Origin: an uncultured Olsenella sp.
GTDB lineage: Bacteria > Actinomycetota > Coriobacteriia > Coriobacteriales > Atopobiaceae
Length of the DNA stretch: 64,000 nt
Reading direction: 5' to 3'
NCBI GenBank assembly: GCA_900540955.1
Contig: UQIF01000002.1
Coordinates: forward strand, 1-64,000
The notes under the pieces are model-generated. The model was given only the letters and a program-made list of their open reading frames with translations. It did not search any database and was not told the DNA's origin. Shown here piece after piece: positions 1 to 9,000 of this stretch. The first letter of the stretch is position 1. Each line of letters starts with the position of its first letter. A program made the translations under genes and the position numbers.

Positions 1-35
1 GGATCGACAAAATACAGCAGTTCATAAGCCTTCAT
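1..35 (-). CDS. rpsF: 30S ribosomal protein S6, N-terminal fragment
   Basis: Only the first eleven codons lie in the window; the gene runs off the left edge. They read MKAYELLYFVD, which matches the conserved first beta strand of ribosomal protein S6, a component of the small-subunit platform that pairs with S18. A near-perfect Shine-Dalgarno sequence (AGGAGGTGA) lies just before the ATG and fixes the start. A hairpin in the leader at 61-87 could be a regulatory element. In most bacteria rpsF heads an operon with ssb and rpsR, but that part is outside the window. The identification rests on a short sequence plus the strong start signal. Confidence 0.8.
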   Translation of the reverse strand, partial: MKAYELLYFVD

Positions 36-60
36 GTGGTCACCTCCTCTGGGCTGATGG

Positions 61-87
61 CTCCGGGAAGTGAAGGTGCACCCGGAG
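61..87 (-). promoter_or_regulatory. Leader hairpin upstream of rpsF
   Basis: A perfect 7-bp stem (CTCCGGG and CCCGGAG) with a 13-nt loop lies about 25 bases upstream of the rpsF start codon in the transcribed leader. In many bacteria the S6:S18 complex binds a leader hairpin to autoregulate this operon, so this is a candidate site. I could not confirm the characteristic bulged CCG element, so the role is inferred. Confidence 0.35.
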
Positions 88-283
88 CAGGAAAGGTCCG
101 AAGGTGGATGTTAGCACATACCAGGTCTTTTTCCGCAAAGAACCTGCTATTACGCCACATTTCCTTAGCTTGACCCTCCACAGCCCACGCTTTTTCATTA
201 CCTGATGAGCCTATCAGAGGGTTCTCTCGGAATGCTGACGGATAACTTTCCGCAGGCCAACGGCTGTTTTGCGTCTCTGCAGG

Positions 284-325
284 CCAAGGGCCCCGCAGCC
301 ATATCGACGGCTGCGGGGCCCTTGG
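284..325 (-). terminator. Strong GC-rich hairpin downstream of the DUF4013 gene
   Basis: A perfect 17-bp stem (284-300 with 309-325) and an 8-nt loop follow the stop codon of the membrane protein gene at 351-1739. No clear U tract follows on the minus strand, so it may act as a Rho-independent terminator of reduced strength or as an mRNA 3'-end stabiliser. The rest of 36-350 holds only the rpsF leader and no convincing gene. Confidence 0.6.
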
Positions 326-350
326 GTTTATCTCATTGTTTCTCCACGAA

Positions 351-1739
351 CTACTGCTCTTCGCCGGTCTCCGTTGGCTCGGATTGCATATCTGCAGGCT
401 GCTGCTGTATATCTTCGCGATTCTGCGAAAGGACGTCGACAGGCGCCACCGCGATGGGCGTCACCATGATGACATCGGAGTTGTCGTCGGCAGCTTCCTC
501 GTCCTTCTCATCCCCGGCGCCGGGCACAGGAGGCTCGTCTGGTGCGGCGGCAGCAACGGCGCCATCCCCTGCGGGGGCTTCGGGCTCGGGCTCGGGCGCA
601 GCCTCAGCCGCGGGAGCCGACACCGCCGCGCCGCACTCGATGCAGAATTTAGCATTCTCGGGCAGCTCGGACCCGCAAGCGGCGCAGGTCTTCTTTGCGT
701 CGGCAGAAGAAGGCGCCGGCTCGCTCGCCGCGGGAACGGGCTCGGCGGCAGCCGGCTCATCCGCAGCGGGAGCGGGCACAACGGGCGCCGCAGGGGCAGC
801 GGGCGTCGTCGGCTCAGGCGAGGAGCTCACGGGAGCCACAGGAGCCGCGGGCGCGGGCGGCTCGGCCACGGGACTCGCGGGAAGCTCGGACACTGAGGTC
901 TCGCCGACGCTCGTCTCGGGCAGCGGGTCCTCGTCCTTGCCCCAGGCGGGAACATCGAACTGACGCAGCCACAGACCGATACCGCAATTAACCAGCAAAC
1001 CCACGAAGGAGCCGGCCACGAGGCTGACCAGGAGCGTCGCGAAGAAAGCGGGCGCGAACTGCTGGACAAAGAACCCCAGGACCTCAAGCGCGAGGCGCAT
1101 CTCCTCGGCCTCGGTCATGTAATAGTAGTAGCTGTTCATATGGTCGGCGAGGTCAACGATGAACCCAAGGGAGCCGAACAGCGCGGGCATGAACACCATG
1201 ATGGTGACGGCGCCGACAATCAGCCCGGTAACGAGTTTGATGACGAAGATCTTCACGAGGCCCCACGGATCTCGCGAGACCATCTGCCACAGGTTCTTTG
1301 CCCTATAACCTGCCTTAAAGTTCTGGTAGATCGTCGCGCGGGCCGCGGCGGCAAGGAAGGCCACGTTGAGGAAGAGCGAGAAAATCCACCAGACGCTGCC
1401 CAGGAAATCGCCGATCAACGGAAGGTTTCCGACGATGGTGCCCACAACGCCAGCGATGATGCTCCAGCCGGCGACGACCACAAAGCCGCGCCAGCCGGAC
1501 TTGATGAGCCCACCGATCTTTACCCGGCGAGAAGGACCCCCGGTAGAGCCCCACGCGACGCGGCGGGACCACTCGAGGCCGTAGCCGAGCACGGCAAGCG
1601 GGCCGACAATGGGCACAAGGGCGCCGAGAGCACAGAGCAGGACCGGCTTCCACCAGCCCTTCTCCTGAGTGAGCATGGCCCACGCGCGTCCAAAGTAGCG
1701 GTCCTTCTGGAATCCGCCGAGGTTGGCATCGTTAGACAT
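351..1739 (-). CDS. DUF4013-like multi-pass membrane protein with C-terminal zinc ribbon
   Basis: This 462-aa protein has two parts. Residues 1 to about 270 carry several hydrophobic segments in the pattern of the DUF4013 membrane family. A long Pro/Ala/Glu-rich linker follows, interrupted around residue 350 by a zinc ribbon with two CxxC pairs (CAAC and CIEC). The tail after the ribbon is again acidic and disordered. The function of the family is unknown; the zinc ribbon suggests binding to a protein or nucleic acid partner at the cytoplasmic face. A GGAG motif precedes the ATG. The gene appears to be transcribed alone, between the two tRNA-Ser genes and rpsF. The domain assignment comes from visible hydrophobic pattern and motifs only, with no profile search. 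Confidence 0.6.
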   Translation of the reverse strand: MSNDANLGGFQKDRYFGRAWAMLTQEKGWWKPVLLCALGALVPIVGPLAVLGYGLEWSRRVAWGSTGGPSRRVKIGGLIKSGWRGFVVVAGWSIIAGVVGTIVGNLPLIGDFLGSVWWIFSLFLNVAFLAAAARATIYQNFKAGYRAKNLWQMVSRDPWGLVKIFVIKLVTGLIVGAVTIMVFMPALFGSLGFIVDLADHMNSYYYYMTEAEEMRLALEVLGFFVQQFAPAFFATLLVSLVAGSFVGLLVNCGIGLWLRQFDVPAWGKDEDPLPETSVGETSVSELPASPVAEPPAPAAPVAPVSSSPEPTTPAAPAAPVVPAPAADEPAAAEPVPAASEPAPSSADAKKTCAACGSELPENAKFCIECGAAVSAPAAEAAPEPEPEAPAGDGAVAAAAPDEPPVPGAGDEKDEEAADDNSDVIMVTPIAVAPVDVLSQNREDIQQQPADMQSEPTETGEEQ

Positions 1740-1850
1740 GTTTCTCCTATCCTCAAAGGTTAAGGAGAGGATACCCCACGGGCCTTAAATAGACCAGAAC
1801 CTGCAGGTTTCATGGCGGTCGTCACATCCGACGATGGAGATGAACAAAAA

Positions 1851-1874
1851 AGCCCCGGCGAGAACGCCGGGGCT
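1851..1874 (-). terminator. Rho-independent terminator after the tRNA-Ser pair
   Basis: A perfect 10-bp stem (AGCCCCGGCG with CGCCGGGGCT) with an AGAA tetraloop is followed on the minus strand by a run of U (poly-A at 1845-1850 on the plus strand). It ends transcription of the two tRNA-Ser genes. Confidence 0.85.
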
Positions 1875-1884
1875 GCTCAATCAA

Positions 1885-1972
1885 TGGCGGAGGAGGAGGG
1901 ATTCGAACCCTCGTACCCCGAAGGGTAAACGGTTTTCGAGACCGCCGCATTCAACCACTCTGCCACCCCTCC
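1885..1972 (-). tRNA. tRNA-Ser (anticodon CGA)
   Basis: An 88-nt cloverleaf with the long variable arm typical of class II tRNAs. The anticodon loop reads CTCGAAA, giving CGA, which decodes UCG. The T loop has GGTTCGAATCC and the 3' CCA is encoded at 1885-1887. It lies 40 bases downstream of a second tRNA-Ser gene and is probably co-transcribed with it. Confidence 0.93.
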
Positions 1973-1982
1973 GTAAGGGCGA

Positions 1983-2002
1983 CGGGGGCCCGAAGGCCCC
2001 CG
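1983..2002 (-). other. Hairpin between the two tRNA-Ser genes
   Basis: An 8-bp stem (CGGGGGCC with GGCCCCCG) closed by a CGAA tetraloop fills most of the spacer between the two tRNA genes. No U tract follows, so it is more likely a processing or spacer structure than a terminator. Confidence 0.5.
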
Positions 2003-2012
2003 TTAAAGATTC

Positions 2013-2103
2013 TGGCGGAGAGTCTGGGATTTGAACCCAGGATACGCTTTAGACGTATACACGATTTCCAATCGTGCTCCTTCGGCCACTCGGACAACTC
2101 TCC
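2013..2103 (-). tRNA. tRNA-Ser (anticodon GGA)
   Basis: A 91-nt class II tRNA with a long variable arm. The anticodon loop TTGGAAA gives GGA, decoding UCC and UCU. The acceptor stem pairs GGAGAGT with ACTCTCC and the 3' CCA is encoded. It is the upstream member of a tRNA-Ser pair on the minus strand. Confidence 0.93.
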
Positions 2104-2218
2104 AGTTGAAGTGGTGCGGGGGTTATTGTACCGGAAGATTCGGCGCGTCGCCACTTCTTTTTTGATTATCTTGCTAGGATTGTTAAGAATTCTGCACATC
2201 TTCCGCTTCAGGAGCCTG

Positions 2219-2911
2219 ATGTTCACCTTATACGCCCAAACAAGCACCCAAATCGCCATGAGCCTTCCGGCTTGGCTTGACCTCGCCTCCGTTACCGTCG
2301 GCGGAATCTCGGGGGCACTTGTTGCCAAAGAGCGCAAGCTCGACCCCATCGGCTTCATCGGGCTCTCGATGCTGTGCGGCCTGGGCGGGGGCCTCGTCCG
2401 CGACATGGCCATGCAGGTCGGCGGCGTATATATGCTCGACAACCCCTACGCGATTCCCGCAACGGTAGCAATCGGGCTCGCCGTGTTCTTCTTTGGGCGT
2501 CTGTTCGAGAAGGTCCCCAACCTGCTGGAATGGGTGGACATCATATCGGTCGGCCTCTTTGCGCTCGGCGGAACCGACAAGGCGATCGTTCACGCGCTTC
2601 TTCCCGTCTCGGCGATCCTTATGGGCACGCTCACGGGCGTCGGCGGCGGCATGCTGCGCGACGTGTTCCTGGGCGACGTGCCAAAGATCTTCAAGCCGAG
2701 CAACTACTACGCCATCTGCGCTCTTGCCGGCAGCACCGTGTACTACGCGCTCGTCGTCTGGGGCGGGTTCGACAAGTTCGTCTCGTCCGTTATGCTCATG
2801 GCCGTGACGGTCGGGCTGCGCCGCTGGTCGCTCTCGCACGACGCGACCACCCCGGAGGAGCACGACCTCACGCCCGCGATCAAACGCGCGATGCAGCGCC
2901 ACAGAAAGTAA
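2219..2911 (+). CDS. UPF0126 / TRIC-type membrane channel family protein
   Basis: A 230-aa protein with the two-fold repeated three-helix pattern of the UPF0126 (YadS/YicG-like) family, which is related to trimeric intracellular cation channels. Each half carries the glycine-rich signature GGxxRD: CGLGGGLVRDM near residue 60 and GVGGGMLRDVF near residue 145. The proposed role is transport of a small solute or ion across the cytoplasmic membrane; the substrate is not evident. The ATG at 2219 was chosen because AGGAG lies four bases upstream; an in-frame ATG at 2111 would add 36 residues and begins just inside the tRNA-Ser promoter region. A promoter-like TTGATT and TAAGAA pair lies at 2162-2189. 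It is one of the few plus-strand genes on this arm and faces the giant surface-protein gene. Confidence 0.8.
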   Translation: MFTLYAQTSTQIAMSLPAWLDLASVTVGGISGALVAKERKLDPIGFIGLSMLCGLGGGLVRDMAMQVGGVYMLDNPYAIPATVAIGLAVFFFGRLFEKVPNLLEWVDIISVGLFALGGTDKAIVHALLPVSAILMGTLTGVGGGMLRDVFLGDVPKIFKPSNYYAICALAGSTVYYALVVWGGFDKFVSSVMLMAVTVGLRRWSLSHDATTPEEHDLTPAIKRAMQRHRK

Positions 2912-2982
2912 GAAGGGCGCCGACGCGACGCGCGCCACAAAGAAGCGCCGTCGCCACGAGCCATCGCCGCCAAGACACAAGA

Positions 2983-3022
2983 ATCGAGCCGCCCGGCGCC
3001 AAATCGCCGGGCGGCTCGATTC
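2983..3022. terminator. Bidirectional hairpin between convergent genes
   Basis: A perfect 17-bp stem (2983-2999 with 3006-3022) and a 6-nt loop separate the convergent TRIC-family gene and the giant surface-protein gene. U-rich sequence is modest on both sides (GATTCGCTTT on the plus strand). Confidence 0.75.
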
Positions 3023-3045
3023 GCTTTGGCTCGTTTAGCTGACCG

Positions 3046-6000
3046 CTAGTCTTCCCTGCGGCGGTGGAGCGCCGCCGCCACGAAGGCCAGGCCCGCAGTT
3101 GCCGCGGCGGCGGAAAGCACGCTGCCGGTCACGTCGCCGGTCTGCGGGGTCTTTCCGCCCGTCAAAGCATCGGGGCCCTTCGGCGCCTCGGGAGCCTTCG
3201 GGGCAGCGGGCTGCTCGGGCACGCCGGGCTTCTCGACGTTCACGAACGAAAGCCCCTGGTCGGTACCCTCGTCGGCATCCACATCAATCGCAGACGAAGA
3301 CTTGACCGTCACGGACTTAACCTCGAAATCGCGGGCGTTCTCGGTGCCGTCGTTCTTCTTGCCCACAACATAGGTCACGGTGTAGACGGTGGCGTCTCGC
3401 TCGATAGTCTGAGCGAGCGGCGCGCAGACCGCGCCCTCGCGTACCTGGTACGTATAGGTTCCGGGCGCGCCGAAGGAAAGGGGATCAAAGCCGGCGGCGC
3501 CGTTCGCGTCATTGAACTTGGTCTGGAGCACCATGCCGGTAGCGTCACACAGCTCGAAGGAGAACTGCCCAGCCTGCATCTGCCACGCACGGCCGTCGTT
3601 GGTCTTGACGGTTTTCAACACGGACGGCGCCGCGGTAGCAGGCACAACCTCATAGATGTTGTCGAACTCAGCCGCGACGGCATCGCCGGGATAGGACGCC
3701 TTCGCGCTAAGGGTGCCATCGTCGTTGTCGGAGACCTCGACACTCACGGGAACGTCGGAGGCCGCGGTCCAGCCGTTGGTATTGTGGCCGACCTCGTGGA
3801 CGATGTACTCGAACTTCTTACCGGCATCGGCGAAGCTGTACTTCAGGCCCGTGAACTCGGCGGTGCCGCCGGCCTGGACCTTGACGTTGTCAACACCCTC
3901 GACTTTGCTGCCGTCCTTGTCCAGGAGCTCGAACTCGAAGAACTCACCTTCCTTGGCGTCGCTTCCCCCGTTGACGGTCTTGGAGACCTTAATGGTCGCC
4001 TCACCGGAGGCGGCGTAGGTGTCGTCAAAGCCGGCGACGCCCTCCACGGGGTTGGAGTAGGTGGTCTTGAGCTCAAGGGTGCCGTTGCCATTATCGGTTG
4101 CGACCACGGTCACGAGCACGTCAGACGCCGCGGTCCAGCCCTTGTCGTTGTGACCCGTCTCGTGGATCACGAACTTGTAGGTGCCCTCGGAGGTGAACTT
4201 ACGGGGAGAGAAGTTCTTGACCTGACCGGCCACGGTCTCCACCTTGTCGAGCGCCTCGCCGGTCTTTTTGCCGTTCTGATCGGCCTCGTACAGCTCGAAC
4301 GAGAACACCTCGCCCGGTTTGGCTTCGGTGCCGCCGTTGACGGTCTTATACACGCCGAAGGTCGCCTCGCCGGAAGTCACGTAGGTGTTGGTGAACTCGG
4401 CGGAGTTCGTGCCGCGGCCGTAGCTGACCTCGGCCACGAGCGAGCGATCGGCGCGCTCGTTTACCTTGACGGTGACCTTAACGTCAGAGTCGGCCTTCCA
4501 GCCGTTGGTGTTGTGGCCGATCTCGTGGACGGTGTAATCGAAGGTCTTCCCGGCGTCGGCGGTGGTGTACTTCAGACCCGTGAACTCGGCGGTGCCGCCG
4601 GCCTGGACCTTGACGTTGTCAACACCCTCGACTTTGCTGCCGTCCTTGTCCAGGAGCTCGAACTCGAATGCCTCGCCCGCGACGGCCGAAGTTCCTCCGG
4701 TGACCTTCTTGCTCACCGCGATGGCGGCGGCAGTGGAGGTGCTGAAGGTGTTGTCGAACTTGGCTGCGCCCTCATACGCCTCGGCGCCCTCGGCGTCCTG
4801 CCTGTAGGAGACCTTGGCGGTCAGCTTGTTGTCGGCCGTGCGCCCACTCACCGTAACGGTGGCGATGACGTCCGCCGCGCGCGTCCAGCCGTCGGCAAGG
4901 TCGCCCGTCTCGTGGATGCGGTAGGTGTAGGTCTTGCCGGCGTCCTTATCGGCAAGAAGGGCGGGGGCGAACGATGCCTTGCCCTCGGGATCGGTGGTCA
5001 CGTCCACGAGCGCAGGAGCGCTATCGGCGTTCTCTCCTTCTGCGGAGGCAGAGAAGCCGAACGTCTCGCCAGCCTTGGGGGCGGTGCCGTTCACGGTCTT
5101 TGCCACGCTGAGCTGGAACTCGCCCGACGCCTGGCTGTAGGTGTTGCGAAAGGTCGGGGACCCGCCGTCCTTGTACGTCGCCTTAGCGGAAAGAAGCCCC
5201 GTAGACGCATCCTGCATCACGCTGACGTGGGCCTTGTAAGGCGTGCCGTCATAAGCCATGCCGAGCTCGCCGCCGGCAACCTCCGAGATCGTGTAGTCGT
5301 GCTCCCCGGGGGCGGTATAGCTGATCTGCGGGAAGGAGACGTTACCGTCGGCGTCGTTGCTCGCGGTTGCAACGACCGTCTCGCCCTCCTTGACCTGGAA
5401 GGAGAACTCGCCATCCGTGAGCGCGCGCCCGGTGAGGTCTTTCTTCGCGCTCAGGGCGACGGACACCGCGTCGGGAGTAAACTTGTTGCCGAACTCGAGC
5501 GCCTTGCCGCCCTCCACAGTAGGAGTCGCGGTCAAGGTTCCGTCGCCGTTGTCCGCGACCTCAACGTCGACGGTGTACTTCGCCTCGCTGTACGTGATGT
5601 TCTTGTCGGCGCCGGCGACCTCCGTCATCTCGTACTTGTGCGAGCCGGCTTCCGTGTAGGTCAGCTCGGAGAACACGATCGCGCCGCTGGCGTCGTTCGT
5701 CCCGGTCGCGACAACGCGACCACCCTCACGGACCTCGAATTTGAACTCGCCTGCCTTAAGTTCGCGCCCCTCGAGCGTTTTCGACGCGCGCAGAACGAGT
5801 CCACCCTTTGCTGCATAAGAATTCGTGAAGACCGGGGTCTCGTCTTCTCCGTCATAGCTCACCGTGGCGGAGAGCGCGCCGGAACCGGGATCTTGCTTCA
5901 CCGACACATGGACCGCAACCTGCCTGCCGTCGTAGGTCACGCCCTTTGCCTCGACGCCGGTCTTGGTGACCTCGGAGATGGTGTAGTCAAAATCGCCCGC

Positions 6001-9000
6001 CTGCGAGTACCCGATCGCGTCGAAGGCGACCGAGCCGTCAGCGGCGTTGGTTTTGGTCTGGAGAACGTTTCTCGACGCGTCCTTGAGCTCGAAGGAGAAC
6101 TCGCCCTCAGTGAGCGCGCGCCCGGTGAGGACCTTACGCGCCGCAAGGCTCACGCTAGTGGGCGCGACCTCGGGCTGATCGGACCTCTCGTCGAACACGT
6201 TGAAGCTCGTGCCCGCGTTCGGGGTGATTCCGAGCGCCTTCGCCTTGGTGAACGCGGCGGCATAGTCCTTCTTGTCCTGCGCGCTCGTGCCGGAGAACAT
6301 GACGTAGGTCGGCTCGGTGTTGCTGATCTTGTAGCCGGCGGGCGCCTTGGTCTCCACGAAGCAGTACAGGGTGTTCGCGGCGAGGGGGTTGTCCTTATCG
6401 CCGAAGCCCACGAGGCCACTCGCGTCGGTTGCCTTCGGGTTGGCTCCCGCTGTCTCGACTCTCGACTTCACGAGGTTGCCCGGCGTAGAGGCATCGAGGT
6501 CGACTTGATACAGCTCGAACTCCGCGCCTTCGAGCGCAATATTGCCGTCATCGTTGGCCTTGCTGATCGTGATGCCGTAGCTCGTGGCGTCGGTGCCGGC
6601 GTTGGACTTGTTCACGGTCCACTTCTGGCTGTGTTGTGCGGCCGACGAGGCATAGCCTTCGATGACCACGTTGTTGCTGATCTCCACAGCGTCGCCAACG
6701 GCGCCCTGAGGTGCGACGTTGTAGGTGATCTTCAGCGCCTTCGAGTTCGGCACCGTGATCGTGAGCACCGTGGAGGTGCTGCCGTCGTCGTTCGCCTTGT
6801 TCTTCAGAGCATACGAGACGCCATCGGTGACCTCATTGCCGGCCGCGTCCTTAACCGAGAGGGTGCCCTTGGTAAAGCTCGCGGCCGCGCTCATCGTGTC
6901 GGTAAGGGTAAGCGTGTCCGCATCGCCGATCGTTTGGGCGTTCGGGTTCACGCTGATGGTGTAGGTAACGTGCGAGCCATCGCTTGCGCGTTGAGCCTGT
7001 TTGTCGAGGACCTTGTTTGCCACGGAGGTCGTCGCGGCGGTAGCCGGGAAGCTCTTCTCGCCGGCGTAGCCCTCCGCGTTGTTCGAGAACTCCCTGGTCT
7101 CGCCGGGCTCAACGGCAGAGGGCTTGATGGCGGTCTGGTACTTGAGCTCGACGTAGCCGTTCCAAGAACCCTCGTCATTCACCACGTCGCTTGTCGGGAT
7201 GGTGAAGGTGGCGACGTTTCCGTCGGTTGCCGGCTCTGCCGTGAGCGTCGGCCAGTCGCCAGCCGGCTTGAAGCCGGTCGCGGCGCGGAGCCAATAGCGA
7301 GAAGAACCGGCAACGTACTCCATGCCCTCACCGAGCGTGTCCTTGATCACGACGTCGGCGCCCTTGAGGTCGCCCGCGGCGTTGTGGGTCCAGTCGTTCG
7401 GCTCGTCGCAGTTGGCATGGATCGTCCAGTCCGCGATCCAAGCACCCTTCGTGCCGTCGGCCCACACGTAGTCGGCCTTCCACCAGGCGTTGCCGGAAGA
7501 CTTCTTCGAGAAGGGGGCCTTCACCTCGGCCTTCACCTCATAGGAGGCCTTAGCCTCGCCCTTCTTGACGTTGTCGATGACAACCGATGAGGTGTTGGTG
7601 TAGGTGCCTGCGCCCGTGCCGCAATCCGTGTTGTAGCTCACGACGACGTCGCCGGAACCGATAAGGCCGCGGGTCAGCTCGCTGCTCTTGAAGGTGATCT
7701 GCAGGTCGTTCCACTGGCCGTCGTTGGTGATCTCGTAGTCGGTGCCCGCGGTCAGCGTCTCCCCGGTGCCGGCCACCTTAAGGACGACGTCTGAAAACTT
7801 GATCTGCTGCCAAGGATCCTTCTTGATGCCATCGCTGAACACGACCTTGCCCGGGTCGGTGTCGCTCTCCATTGCCGAGAAGTACACGGTCGAGGTCCAG
7901 GAGGCCTTGCCACCGTTTTCGGCGTTGCCTTCCTGAACAAGTTCCTTGGAGATATAGGTGCGGCTATCGCTCGGCTGATACGTCGCGGTCGCGCCGCCGC
8001 CGACGCCCGTGCCGTTCGACGGGGTGACCGTCGCGGTATTGGACACGCTCTTCGACGAGGCGGGGTCGGCCATCTCGGTCGCGTACGTGACGGTGAGCTC
8101 TTGCTTACCGAGGTTCGCGGGAAGCGTGAAACTGAGCTTGTTGCTGCTCGGGTCGACACGGCCGGCGGCGACCACCTTTCCGGCGGCGTCGGTCACGGTG
8201 TATTGCGTGCCGGCCTTGAACCTCTGGCCGGCATCCAGCGTGTCGGTGAACACATAGCCGGACATATCGACCTTGAGGGTGCCGGTATTGAGCTTGACCG
8301 TCCAATTGATGTTCTCGTTCACGCTGCCGTCGGCGGCGTACTTCGAGACCATGGAGTACTTAGCAGTCTGGGGATATACGGGGCTGGACTGTCCTTCTTG
8401 CTGATAGCTCGTGCCCCACGTCCACCTGACCGAGTTTCCGACGTCGGACAGATTCTCCCCGTCCTTCAGCGCGTCAAGGGCGGATTGCTTGACCTTTGTC
8501 TTGTACTGGACGTAGTAGTCGCCCTTCGTTAGCGTGCCGAGCGAGATCGTCGCCTCTTTGCCGTCGACCGATGCATCGCAGGTGCCGGAGACGGGGTTGC
8601 CGTCCTTATCGACGAGCGCAAAGCTGCCGCCTACGAACTCGAGGTTTGATCCGATAGTGTCATATATCTTCAGGTCATGCGCGATGGTCTGCGGCGAGAC
8701 CTTTACCGTCCAGGTGTAGGTGTTATCCGTGGGGTCGAAGGTCGGCATCTCCCATTCTTTGCTGGGGTTCGCGCCGAACTTGCTGCCGGCGACGTCACCG
8801 TCCTTGATATTGACCGTCACGGAGGTCCCGGTGCCGGGGAAGTTGATGATCACCTGGTCGCCATCGCCCTTCCCGCTCTCCTGAACCGAAAAGTCAAAAC
8901 CGACGTAGGCGGTGCATCCAGAAGGGTGGGTGCGAAGCCAATCCTCGTTGTAGTGAAGATACGCCACGCCGTTCTCAATGCGCCAGGCACCAGCAACGTT

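Noticed and set aside
3064..7590. A 1508-codon open frame on the plus strand
   Set aside because: It is the antisense of the giant adhesin gene; high GC and Asp/Glu-Val codon patterns keep the opposite strand open. It has no domain, start signal or conserved motif.
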